From an uncultured Bacteroidales bacterium (GTDB lineage Bacteria > Bacteroidota > Bacteroidia > Bacteroidales > Muribaculaceae), in NCBI GenBank assembly GCA_900552315.1, contig URZM01000030.1:1-16884 (forward strand): a DNA stretch of 16,884 bases. Direction: 5' to 3'. The first letter of the stretch is position 1; every line of letters begins with the position of its first letter. The notes beneath the pieces were generated by a model, which saw only the letters and a program-made list of their open reading frames with translations, was not told the DNA's origin and ran no database searches. This document shows, one piece after another, positions 7,330 through 14,679 of the stretch. The position numbers were made by a program, and so were the translations under genes.

Positions 7330-9792
7330 ATGAAGAAGATTGTATGCACGGTGGCGGCCTTGAGCGTGGCTTTGGGTTGTCTGGCCAAGGGCACCGTCAC
7401 CGGAAGCGTCAAGAACAAGGCCACCGGCGAGCCTATAGATTTCGCCAACGTACAGCTGTACGACTCCAAGACCGGCAAGGCACTGCCGATAGGCGCTACC
7501 GCTGACGCTGACGGCAAGTTTACCATCAAGGATGTGCCTGACGGCACTTATCTGCTCAAGGCGACCAACATAGGCAGCGTTCCTCAGGAACGACCCGTGA
7601 CCGTGAAAGGCGGCGCGGTGTCGGTAGGTGAAATAGCGCTTGCCGATGACGCCAAGATGCTGCAGGAGGTGGTGGTCACCGGGCAGGCCTCCGCCATGAA
7701 ATTCGAGCTTGACAAGAAGGTGTTCACCGTTGGGAATGACATCAGCACCGCCGGCACATCGGCCAGCGAGCTGCTGGAGAGCATACCGAGCGTGGAGGTG
7801 GACCAGGACGGCGAGGTCAGCCTGAGAGGCAACAGCTCGGTGACCGTGTGGATAAACGGCAAGGAGAGCGGACTGACGGCTGACAACCGTGCCCAGATAC
7901 TGGAGCAGATACCGGGCGAGACAATCGAGAAGATAGAGGTGATCACCAACCCTTCCGCGAAATTCAGTCCGGAGGGCACGGCCGGCATCATCAATATCGT
8001 GCTGAAAAAGGACCGCCGAGGCGGATATTACGGCAGCGCCGAGTTGAGCGCCAACACACGTGGAGGAGGCAACGCCAATTTCAATATAAACTACAACAGC
8101 GGCAAGTTTGACTCGTATGCCTCGCTCGGCTTCAGGATGCGCCACAATACGGGAGGGTCATATTCCCACCGCGACTACGACAACGGTGAGTTCCTGTATT
8201 CCGACGGAGACAGCAAGAACCATGGCAACAACCTGTTCCTGCGCCTGGGCACCACCTGGCATTTCACGGACAAGGATGACCTGTATGCCAACGCTTTCGG
8301 TATGCTGGGCCACCGGTGGGGCCATTCGTCCACTCTCTACAGCTCGAACATGCCGGGGCAGTGGAGACGCAACCAGAACCTGTCACGCAACTCAAACGAC
8401 ATGAACGGCGGCCACCTGGAGCTGGGTTATACCCACCGTTTCGGAGACAACCATACCTTGGACGCTTTGGTGGGCTACAACTATTGGGGCGGCCCGATGT
8501 GGAACAGCTATTACCAGCGTCAGGAATGGGACGAGGTTCCGGAGGCCGACGAGGTGTACCAGGAGCAGACCTCGGAGATACGCAACAATACCGTCGAGGC
8601 CAAGCTGGACTATGTGAACCAGCTTACCTCCTGGCTCAAGCTTGAGGCAGGATACAACGGCAACTATTCGCACGAGAACAGCCCTACCTCCACTATGGAG
8701 GAAACCTCCACGCAGCCTTGGCATCTGCAGGAGTCGCTCTGGAACCGATTCATATACACCAACAACGTCACAGCCTTCTATGCCACCTTGGGAGGCAAAT
8801 ACCGCGCTTTCAGTTTCTCGGCCGGACTCAGGGCCGAGGCTTGGCAGATACGCGCCCACTCTCTGGCATACGGAGAGAGCCGCGACGATGTGGAGCCGTA
8901 CAAGCGAAACGATTTCTCCCTGTTCCCTTCGGCGTTCCTGTCCTGGGCTCTCCCGCATGACAATGAGCTGCAGGTAAACTATACACGGCGCATACGTCGT
9001 CCGTGGGGAGGTCAGCTCAACTCGTTCAAGAACATCTCTGACCCCACTAACATCAGCTACGGCAACGTGGAGCTTCAACCCACGTACTCGAATGCCTTCG
9101 AGCTGAACTACATCAAGTCTTTCCCTCAGCACATCATAAGCGTCTCCGCCTATCTGCGCACGAGCACCGACTGCATGAACCGCATAAGCTATATAAACAA
9201 CGGCATCATGTACACCACCACGGCCAATGCCGGCAACCAGACGGACGCGGGAGCCGAGATAGTGATGAAGAACACCCTTTTCCGCAACGTGCTCAACCTC
9301 ACCACCACGGCCAACCTGTATAACAACCATGTGAGCGCATGGCGTCTGGATTTCCCGTTGGACAACGGCACCACAGTGCCGGTGAACGGAGCTTCCCGCA
9401 ATTCGTTTGCATGGGACATACGCTGCATGGCGCAGGTTCGTCTGCCGTGGGACATATCCTTCCAGGCCACCGGTCGTTACAACTCCAAGCAGCTTACCGC
9501 CCAGGGCAGCCGAGGGGCAGGCTGGAGCGTGGACGCGGGACTGAGAAAGAGTGTGGGTGACTGGAGCTTCTCTCTCAATTGCCGCGACATATTCAATTCG
9601 CGCAAGATGCATTCGTACACATACGGCGTGACGGCCGACGGCCTGGCCTATGAGCAGGAGGACAAGCGCTGGCGCAGCGGACGGCAGCTCAGGCTCACGG
9701 TCAAGTACTCCTTCGGCAACATGAGAGCCAAACCCAACAAGAACACCATGGAGGTGATGGATGGCTCCGGCTATGGCGACAGCATGGAATAA
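7330..9792 (+). CDS. Outer-membrane beta-barrel protein with carboxypeptidase-like N-terminal domain (TonB-receptor-like)
   Basis: An 820-residue outer-membrane protein. Residues 1-19 are a signal peptide. Residues 21-105 form a carboxypeptidase-D regulatory-like beta domain (GTVTGSVKNKATGEPI). LQEVVVTG (111-118) is the usual junction before a plug domain at about 120-228, which includes LRGNSSVTVWINGKES (165-180) and FSPEGTAGIINIVLKK (212-227). From about residue 232 onward, alternating aromatic strands make the barrel; LTVKYSFGN is the likely last strand, followed by a hydrophilic tail of about 24 residues. The layout matches the Bacteroidetes 'outer membrane beta-barrel family' (OMP_b-brl_3). 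There is no SusD partner and no anti-sigma factor nearby, so the substrate is unknown and this is not a typical polysaccharide utilisation locus. A hydrolase gene follows on the same strand. Confidence 0.93.
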   Translation: MKKIVCTVAALSVALGCLAKGTVTGSVKNKATGEPIDFANVQLYDSKTGKALPIGATADADGKFTIKDVPDGTYLLKATNIGSVPQERPVTVKGGAVSVGEIALADDAKMLQEVVVTGQASAMKFELDKKVFTVGNDISTAGTSASELLESIPSVEVDQDGEVSLRGNSSVTVWINGKESGLTADNRAQILEQIPGETIEKIEVITNPSAKFSPEGTAGIINIVLKKDRRGGYYGSAELSANTRGGGNANFNINYNSGKFDSYASLGFRMRHNTGGSYSHRDYDNGEFLYSDGDSKNHGNNLFLRLGTTWHFTDKDDLYANAFGMLGHRWGHSSTLYSSNMPGQWRRNQNLSRNSNDMNGGHLELGYTHRFGDNHTLDALVGYNYWGGPMWNSYYQRQEWDEVPEADEVYQEQTSEIRNNTVEAKLDYVNQLTSWLKLEAGYNGNYSHENSPTSTMEETSTQPWHLQESLWNRFIYTNNVTAFYATLGGKYRAFSFSAGLRAEAWQIRAHSLAYGESRDDVEPYKRNDFSLFPSAFLSWALPHDNELQVNYTRRIRRPWGGQLNSFKNISDPTNISYGNVELQPTYSNAFELNYIKSFPQHIISVSAYLRTSTDCMNRISYINNGIMYTTTANAGNQTDAGAEIVMKNTLFRNVLNLTTTANLYNNHVSAWRLDFPLDNGTTVPVNGASRNSFAWDIRCMAQVRLPWDISFQATGRYNSKQLTAQGSRGAGWSVDAGLRKSVGDWSFSLNCRDIFNSRKMHSYTYGVTADGLAYEQEDKRWRSGRQLRLTVKYSFGNMRAKPNKNTMEVMDGSGYGDSME

Positions 9793-9814
9793 GTATATAT
9801 GATTCAATTGAATA

Positions 9815-9852
9815 TAAGGTCTTTAAGGTCTGTGATGGCCTTAAAGACCTTA
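9815..9852. repeat. 14-bp perfect inverted repeat between barrel protein and hydrolase genes
   Basis: AAGGTCTTTAAGG at 9816-9828 pairs perfectly with CCTTAAAGACCTT at 9839-9851, plus a flanking T-A pair, around a 10-base loop. A further CTTTAAAG palindrome lies just downstream. No T tract follows, so it looks more like an RNA hairpin in the hydrolase leader, a processing or attenuation site, or an operator than an intrinsic terminator. It overlaps the spurious N-terminal extension of the next reading frame. Confidence 0.85.
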
Positions 9853-9870
9853 ACGACTTTAAAGATAGAT

Positions 9871-11412
9871 ATGATGAAACAGATGAAGAGACTGAGATAC
9901 TTGGCCATGGGGCTGGCATTGGCCGCCTCGGCCACCCTCTCGGCCCTGGAGCCTGCTCCAAAGCGAGAGTTCAGGGGAGCCTGGCTGCATGTGATAGGCC
10001 AGTCGCAGTGGATGAACAAGACCCCGGCGCAGCAGAGGGCGTATATAGACGAGCAGCTCGACAAGCTCTACGAGGCCGGGTGCAACGCCGTCATCTTCCA
10101 GGTGCGTCCAACGGCCGACGCTCTCTATATATCGGAGATAGAGCCTTGGAGCAAGTGGCTCACAGGCAAGCGTGGAAAAGCGCCCAGTGAGCTATGGGAT
10201 CCGCTGGAGTACATCACGGAGGGGGCTCACAGGCGCGGCATGGAACTGCACGCATGGCTGAATCCGTACCGCGTGACCTCGGACGCCAAGGAGGTGCTCC
10301 CTGAGGACCATCTTTATAACAAGCATCGTGAACGCTTTTTCCGGTTCGACAACAAGATATTCTTCGATCCGGCCTATCAGGAGAACCGGGACTACATAAG
10401 CCGTGTCATAGCTGACATAGTGACGCGCTATGACATAGACGCGATTCATCTGGACGACTATTTCTATCCGTATCCGGCGGCCAATGGGGCGAAGTTCGAC
10501 GGAGACGCGGCCAGCTACAAAAAGTTCGCGCCGGAGGGGATGAGCAAGGGAGACTGGCGCAGGCAGAATGTGGACAAGCTCATAGAGCAGCTGCATTACA
10601 CCATCAAGGAGGTGAAGCCTTGGGTGCGTTTCGGCATCAGTCCTTTCGGCATATGGCGCAACAAGTGCAACGACCCGCGAGGCAGCGAGAGCGCGGGGTT
10701 GCAGAATTACGATGACCTGTATGCCGATGTGATCCTATGGGCGCAGAAGGGCTGGATAGACTATCTGGCGCCTCAACTTTACTGGCCTCTTGACAAGAAG
10801 GTGGCCCCTTCGCGCAAGCTTGCCGAGTGGTGGGCAGAGAATGTGCCTGAGCCGGTGCATCTCTACATAGGTCAGAACACGCAGGGTACCATGGATACCC
10901 CGACGGCCTCGGACAAGAACGAGCTCGCCGCCAAGATAGACATTTCCCGCCGCCTGAAGAACGTGGACGGCAACGCTTGGTATCACGGATATTGGGTTAC
11001 AGGAAATTACAAAGGTGTGAAGGACGCCTTGGCATCGGAACATCAGCGCACTTTGGCCTTGGCCCCGGCATACGGAGACCAAGAGGTGAGACCTGCCAAA
11101 GTCACAGGCCTGCATGCAGAGAAGACTGATGAGGGGCCGGTGATAACCTGGGATGTGCCTGCCACTTTCCACGGATACGGTGCGAAGGCCGACGCTTCCC
11201 CCGGGAAGGATACCGATGTTGTGAAATATGTGGTCTACGAGTTTTTCAAAGGTGAGAGCCTGGATATAAATGACCCGGAGGCCATCATATCCATCACCCC
11301 GTTCAATGCGGTGCGCCTTGACAGCGCTGAGCCGGGGACTACTTTTATAGTAACTGCGGTGGATCGCATGAATCGCGAGAGCGCCCCTTCGGCAAAGCTT
11401 ATCATAAAATGA
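9871..11412 (+). CDS. GHL10 (YddW/DigH-like) family 10-like glycoside hydrolase
   Basis: A 513-residue exported protein. The frame is open from ATG 9799, but 9871 or 9874 is preferred because it gives a clean signal peptide (basic MKQMKRLRY, then a hydrophobic core) and avoids coding through the palindrome. Residues 32-400 are a GHL10/DUF187 TIM barrel, with REFRGAWLHVIGQSQW (32-47), NAVIFQVRPTADALY (72-86), LHAWLNPYR (126-134), IHLDDYFYPYP (192-202) and FGISPFGIW (254-262). The acidic LDD on the barrel strand is the likely active-site region. Residues 408-513 look like a fibronectin type III domain. E. coli YddW (DigH) cleaves denuded peptidoglycan glycan strands; a similar role, or action on other glycans, is inferred. 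It probably shares a transcript with the barrel gene 78 bases upstream. Confidence 0.92.
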   Translation: MMKQMKRLRYLAMGLALAASATLSALEPAPKREFRGAWLHVIGQSQWMNKTPAQQRAYIDEQLDKLYEAGCNAVIFQVRPTADALYISEIEPWSKWLTGKRGKAPSELWDPLEYITEGAHRRGMELHAWLNPYRVTSDAKEVLPEDHLYNKHRERFFRFDNKIFFDPAYQENRDYISRVIADIVTRYDIDAIHLDDYFYPYPAANGAKFDGDAASYKKFAPEGMSKGDWRRQNVDKLIEQLHYTIKEVKPWVRFGISPFGIWRNKCNDPRGSESAGLQNYDDLYADVILWAQKGWIDYLAPQLYWPLDKKVAPSRKLAEWWAENVPEPVHLYIGQNTQGTMDTPTASDKNELAAKIDISRRLKNVDGNAWYHGYWVTGNYKGVKDALASEHQRTLALAPAYGDQEVRPAKVTGLHAEKTDEGPVITWDVPATFHGYGAKADASPGKDTDVVKYVVYEFFKGESLDINDPEAIISITPFNAVRLDSAEPGTTFIVTAVDRMNRESAPSAKLIIK

Positions 11413-11430
11413 ATTGAAACCCACACAAAG

Positions 11431-11472
11431 AATAGAGCGCAAAGCCACGGTAAGTCGGTTTTGCGCTCTATT
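11431..11472. terminator. Terminator between convergent hydrolase and secreted-protein genes
   Basis: AATAGAGCGCAAA at 11431-11443 and TTTGCGCTCTATT at 11460-11472 form a perfect 13-bp stem around a 16-base loop. It lies 18 bases after the hydrolase stop and 8 bases before the stop of the convergent gene, so it probably serves both strands. AT-rich stem ends rather than a long T tract flank it. Confidence 0.75.
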
Positions 11473-11480
11473 GTCGTATT

Positions 11481-11978
11481 CTAAAGATTGAAATAGTACG
11501 TTCCTGTAGAGAGGACGACGTAAAAATCGTAATAGCTTCCTCTCAGGTAGTACGAGGTGTTGACTGCAGGTACATCCACCCCCATGTTCCAGGTGTCGCT
11601 CCAAGGGTTCCATGCGTTTATTACCTCCACGTCATACTGGATTCCGTTGTAGTCATAGTTCACTCTCAACGGCAGTACCCTCCATACTCCTTGTGCGTCA
11701 TAGCCGCAGGCCATCACGGTGAGGTTGCCTCCCTGTTGCCAGTCGTAGCCGTAATATGTGGGAGTCCATGAGGGATTTGAAGCAGGGGGAGGAGGACCCC
11801 AAGGAGAACCCCAGTTGGGACCGCCCATGCCCGGACCCATGCTCCAGTTGCTTCCGCCCGGGGACGGAAGTGAATTGCCACCGGGAAAGCTGCCGCCGCC
11901 CGGGGCCGGCAGACTGTTTTGGGCGTATGCCTCCAATGCGAGCGACAAAGCGGCCAGCAGTATGGTAAAGTGTCTCAT
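11481..11978 (-). CDS. Pro/Gly-rich secreted protein, unknown function
   Basis: A 165-residue protein that I do not recognise. Residues 1-20 are a signal peptide (MRHFTILLAALSLALEAYAQ) with a good AYA cleavage site, so it is exported. Residues 21-75 are low complexity, rich in Pro, Gly, Ser, Asn and Trp, with two copies of NSLP(A/S)PGG and a WGPPPP run. Residues 76-165 are Tyr/Trp-rich and beta-like, with YNGIQYDVEVINAWNPW and a final TYYFNL; this may be one small globular domain. No Cys lipobox and no cell-wall sorting signal is seen. The gene is monocistronic, convergent with the hydrolase and divergent from the lipoprotein operon. A surface-associated structural or adhesive role would be a guess only. 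Confidence 0.8.
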   Translation of the reverse strand: MRHFTILLAALSLALEAYAQNSLPAPGGGSFPGGNSLPSPGGSNWSMGPGMGGPNWGSPWGPPPPASNPSWTPTYYGYDWQQGGNLTVMACGYDAQGVWRVLPLRVNYDYNGIQYDVEVINAWNPWSDTWNMGVDVPAVNTSYYLRGSYYDFYVVLSTGTYYFNL

Positions 11979-11998
11979 AGCAGAGTCTATTTGGTTGA

Positions 11999-12026
11999 TT
12001 TATATGTTGTTGGTTTATATTGTCAA
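11999..12026 (-). promoter_or_regulatory. Possible promoter of the Pro/Gly-rich protein
   Basis: On the minus strand TTGACA (complement of 12021-12026), 16 bases and TATAAA (complement of 11999-12004) precede the start at 11978. This looks like an enterobacterial sigma-70 promoter rather than the Bacteroidetes consensus. No TAnnTTTG was found in this gap on the minus strand, so the call is tentative. Confidence 0.3.
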
Positions 12027-12037
12027 CAAATTATCAC

Positions 12038-12056
12038 ACCCAGATGTTGACTGGGT
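12038..12056. repeat. Inverted repeat over the -33 element of the lipoprotein operon
   Basis: ACCCAG at 12038-12043 and CTGGGT at 12051-12056 flank ATGTTGA, so the -33 TTGA sits in the centre of the palindrome. It is a plausible operator, or chance symmetry. Confidence 0.45.
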
Positions 12057-12077
12057 CATATTTTTTTTTTAATTTTG
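12047..12077 (+). promoter_or_regulatory. Promoter of the lipoprotein-pepT-miaA operon with T10 tract in the spacer
   Basis: TTGA at 12047-12050, a 19-base spacer and a perfect TAATTTTG at 12070-12077 fit the Bacteroidetes consensus. The spacer ends in an uninterrupted T run (12061-12070, its last T being the first base of the -7 box), so a one-base slip would change the spacer length. The predicted leader before the ATG at 12136 is about 50 bases. Confidence 0.72.
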
Positions 12078-12135
12078 CATTTGATTAAAAACAGAGGAGC
12101 CAAATCCCTCTGCGAAGACTATCAAGACTGACAAA

Positions 12136-12486
12136 ATGAAGCTGAACAACATTATATGTGTCGCCGTTTCGGCCGTGCTTGCACTTGGGTGCGTTTGCTG
12201 CTCCGGCTCGGATTCCGGCAACGGGAACGGCTCGCAGACGCTGAGCGCCGAGGAGCAGACCGAGGCCGTGAACAAGGGGCGCCTGGCCGCGCGGGCACTA
12301 ATCAATGTCGCCGCTGACGATACCTTGGGCATGCAATCCAAGCTGCTGGAGGCCCGGGCCATACAGAGCAGCTATCTCACGGCTGGCCGGAAAGCTCAGG
12401 CCGAGGTGTTTGACACCGCCTTTATCCACACTCTCAGGGCCGTGCGTCCTGACATAGCCCGTGAAATCGAGCTGATGACCGAATAA
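12136..12486 (+). CDS. Small lipoprotein, unknown function
   Basis: A 116-residue protein with a lipoprotein signal: a short basic start, a hydrophobic core and the lipobox ALGC with the lipid-bearing cysteine at residue 19, followed by further cysteines and a Ser/Gly/Asn-rich linker to about residue 34. Lack of Asp at +2 gives no inner-membrane retention signal by enterobacterial rules, and many Bacteroidetes lipoproteins reach the outer membrane. Residues 36-116 are predicted helical and end in a charged IAREIELMTE. I know no family. It is first in an apparent operon: pepT begins 33 bases after its stop, and the only promoter found lies upstream of this gene. Confidence 0.75.
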   Translation: MKLNNIICVAVSAVLALGCVCCSGSDSGNGNGSQTLSAEEQTEAVNKGRLAARALINVAADDTLGMQSKLLEARAIQSSYLTAGRKAQAEVFDTAFIHTLRAVRPDIAREIELMTE

Positions 12487-12519
12487 CCCGATATTAACGC
12501 TCTTAAACATAATACCTAA

Positions 12520-13740
12520 ATGACACTCGTAGACAGATTTCTTGAGTATGTAAAGTTCGACACGCAGAGCGACGAGCTTACCAACATGACGCCTTCCACA
12601 CCGGGTCAGATGATTTTCGCCCAATACCTGGAGGGAGAGCTGCACAAGATGGGCTTGGAAGATATAACTCTCGACGACAACGGATACCTGATGGCCACAT
12701 TGCCGGCCAACACTGACAAGAAAGTGCCGGTGGTGGGTTTCATAGCGCATCTGGACACAAGCCCGGACATGAGCGGACGCCATGTGAATCCCCGCATTGT
12801 CAAGAATTACAACGGAGACTCCATCACTCTCAACGAGAAGGAGGGGGTGGTGCTGAGTCCCGACGAGTTCCCCGAGCTGCTCAATTATCTTGGCCAGGAC
12901 CTGATCGTTACCGACGGCACCACGTTGCTCGGAGCGGATGATAAGGCCGGAGTGGCAGAGATAATAGATGCCGTGGCATATCTTCAGGCGCATCCGGAAA
13001 TCAAGCATGGACCTGTGCGCATAGCCTTCAATCCGGACGAGGAGATAGGCAAGGGTGCGCATAAGTTTGATGTGGAGAGGTTTGGATGCGATTTCGCCTA
13101 CACCATGGACGGCGGCGAGATCGGCGAGCTGGAATATGAGAATTTCAATGCAGCCGTGGCCAAGATAACCATAAAGGGACGTAACGTGCATCCCGGTTAT
13201 GCCAAGCACAAGATGATCAACTCCATCCGCGTGGCCGGACAGTTCATGCTCATGCTTCCTCGCTGGGAGACCCCCGAGCATACCGAGGGCTACGAGGGCT
13301 TCTACCACCTGGTGGGCATCGAGGGTACCGTGGAGCAGACGGTGATGACCTACATCATCCGTGACCATGACCGCGCCCGTTTCGAGAGCCGCAAACGCGA
13401 GATAGAGCATCTTGTACGCAAGACCAACAGCGAGTTCCCCGACAGCTGCACCGTGGAGATTTCCGACCAGTACTACAACATGCGCGAGAAGATAGAGCCT
13501 GTGATGCACATCATAGACATCGCCGTGCAGGCCATACGCGATGCAGGCGTCACTCCCAAGGTGCAGCCTATCCGTGGCGGCACTGACGGCGCGCAGCTCA
13601 GCTTCAAGGGACTCCCTTGCCCGAACATTTTCGCCGGAGGCCTGAATTTCCATGGCCGTTACGAGTTCGTGCCTATCCCGTCCATGGAGAAAGCCCGCGA
13701 CGTGGTGGTGCAGATAGCCCGCCTCGTGGCCGAGAAATGA
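12520..13740 (+). CDS. pepT: Peptidase T (tripeptide aminopeptidase)
   Basis: A 406-residue cytosolic zinc peptidase of family M20B that removes the N-terminal residue from tripeptides, feeding amino-acid recycling. Metal and catalytic residues are visible in order: His77 and Asp79 in FIAHLDTSPDMSG, Asp140 in LLGADDKAG, Glu174/Glu175 in NPDEEIGKGAHKFD, Asp197 in YTMDGGEIGELEYE, and His378 near the C-terminus in FAGGLNFHGRYEF. The dimerisation domain segment GRNVHPGYAKHKMIN (220-234) is typical. Length matches the E. coli enzyme. It sits between the lipoprotein gene and miaA, with gaps of 33 and 13 bases, implying co-transcription. No internal promoter was seen. Confidence 0.97.
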   Translation: MTLVDRFLEYVKFDTQSDELTNMTPSTPGQMIFAQYLEGELHKMGLEDITLDDNGYLMATLPANTDKKVPVVGFIAHLDTSPDMSGRHVNPRIVKNYNGDSITLNEKEGVVLSPDEFPELLNYLGQDLIVTDGTTLLGADDKAGVAEIIDAVAYLQAHPEIKHGPVRIAFNPDEEIGKGAHKFDVERFGCDFAYTMDGGEIGELEYENFNAAVAKITIKGRNVHPGYAKHKMINSIRVAGQFMLMLPRWETPEHTEGYEGFYHLVGIEGTVEQTVMTYIIRDHDRARFESRKREIEHLVRKTNSEFPDSCTVEISDQYYNMREKIEPVMHIIDIAVQAIRDAGVTPKVQPIRGGTDGAQLSFKGLPCPNIFAGGLNFHGRYEFVPIPSMEKARDVVVQIARLVAEK

Positions 13741-13753
13741 CAGCAGGCAGCGG

Positions 13754-14659
13754 GTGGATACGCTCATAGTCATCACAGGGCCTACCGGCGTGGGTAAAAG
13801 CGATGTGGCCGTCCAGGTGGCACGCTCGTTGGGTACGGAGATTCTTTCTGCCGACTCCCGCCAGGTATATGCCGGCATACCCGTCACCACCGCCGCTCCT
13901 ACAGAGATACAATTGAGGCAGGTGCCCCACCATTTCGTGGGTTGCCTGCCTCTTGACGCCTATTACAGCGCATCCTTGTTCGAGGAGCGTGCGCTTGCCC
14001 TGCTTCCCGGCATTTTCGCCCGCTGCGGCGGCGTGGCTGTGGCCTGCGGGGGCTCCATGATGTATGTGGACGCCCTGTGCCACGGGCTGGACGAGCTGCC
14101 TACCGTCAGTGACCGTGTGCGGGCCGAGGTGACGCGTATGCGGGACAGCGATGGGGACCGTGCCCTGTTGGACATGTTGGATCGTCTTGATCCCGAGTAT
14201 GGAGCTGTGGTGGACCGCAACAACATGAAGCGGGTCATGCACGCCCTGGAGATATGCCTGGAATCGGGAGTCACTTATTCCTCGCTCAGGGGAAGGCCCA
14301 AGGCCGCGAGGCCCTTCCGTATCCTCAAATACATGCTTACTGCCCCCCGGCCTGTGCTTTTTGACCGCATAAACGCACGTGTGGAGAGAATGATTGCCGC
14401 AGGCATGGAGCGCGAGGTGCGCTCCGTGGCGCATCTGCGCCATCTCAACTCACTCAACACCGTGGGCTTCAAGGAGATGTTCCGGTATATAGACGGCGAC
14501 TGGACCTTGGACGAGGCCTTGGCACGCATGCAGAAAAACACGCGTGTCTACGCCAAGAAGCAGTTGACTTGGTATGCCCGTGACCCGCATGTCCGCATCA
14601 TAGACGTCACGGTGCAAAAAAGCGCCGAGACAATCCTCGGCGCTTTGTATGAGTCATGA
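13754..14659 (+). CDS. miaA: tRNA dimethylallyltransferase
   Basis: A 301-residue enzyme that transfers a dimethylallyl group to N6 of adenosine 37 in tRNAs reading UNN codons. The P-loop is GPTGVGKS (9-16), followed by ADSRQVYAGIPVTTAAPT (33-50), the family's substrate and metal-binding block. C-terminal signatures are NTVGFKEM and KKQLTWYARDP. The start is GTG at 13754: there is no in-frame ATG or other usable start between it and the preceding stop, and the resulting N-terminus MDTLIVITGPTG is standard. The gene begins 13 bases after the pepT stop. Its last codons contain a hairpin that probably acts as a terminator, and only 20 bases separate its stop from that of the convergent TraB gene. 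Confidence 0.96.
   Translation: MDTLIVITGPTGVGKSDVAVQVARSLGTEILSADSRQVYAGIPVTTAAPTEIQLRQVPHHFVGCLPLDAYYSASLFEERALALLPGIFARCGGVAVACGGSMMYVDALCHGLDELPTVSDRVRAEVTRMRDSDGDRALLDMLDRLDPEYGAVVDRNNMKRVMHALEICLESGVTYSSLRGRPKAARPFRILKYMLTAPRPVLFDRINARVERMIAAGMEREVRSVAHLRHLNSLNTVGFKEMFRYIDGDWTLDEALARMQKNTRVYAKKQLTWYARDPHVRIIDVTVQKSAETILGALYES
14614..14648 (-). terminator. Terminator inside the 3' end of miaA, serving the convergent TraB-family gene
   Basis: AAAGCGCCGAG at 14619-14629 and CTCGGCGCTTT at 14636-14646 form a perfect 11-bp stem with a 6-base loop. A run of six A at 14615-14620 becomes T6 on the minus strand, directly after the hairpin in the direction of the TraB gene transcript, the classic intrinsic terminator arrangement. 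In the miaA direction the T tract is only three long. The hairpin encodes miaA residues within KSAETILGAL. Confidence 0.85.
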
Positions 14660-14679
14660 TGGGGGAAGATGCCACATGG

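Noticed and set aside
8392..9807. 471-residue minus-strand frame opposite the barrel gene
   Set aside because: A shadow of GC-biased codon use; the + strand encodes a clear outer-membrane barrel protein throughout.
9799..9870. Upstream ATG giving the hydrolase a 24-residue N-terminal extension
   Set aside because: The extension would be translated from a strong palindrome and would place the signal peptide internally; starts at 9871 or 9874 give a standard exported protein.
12298..13890. 530-residue minus-strand frame opposite the lipoprotein gene, pepT and miaA
   Set aside because: Antisense to three genes, two with unambiguous families; no domain in the minus-strand translation.
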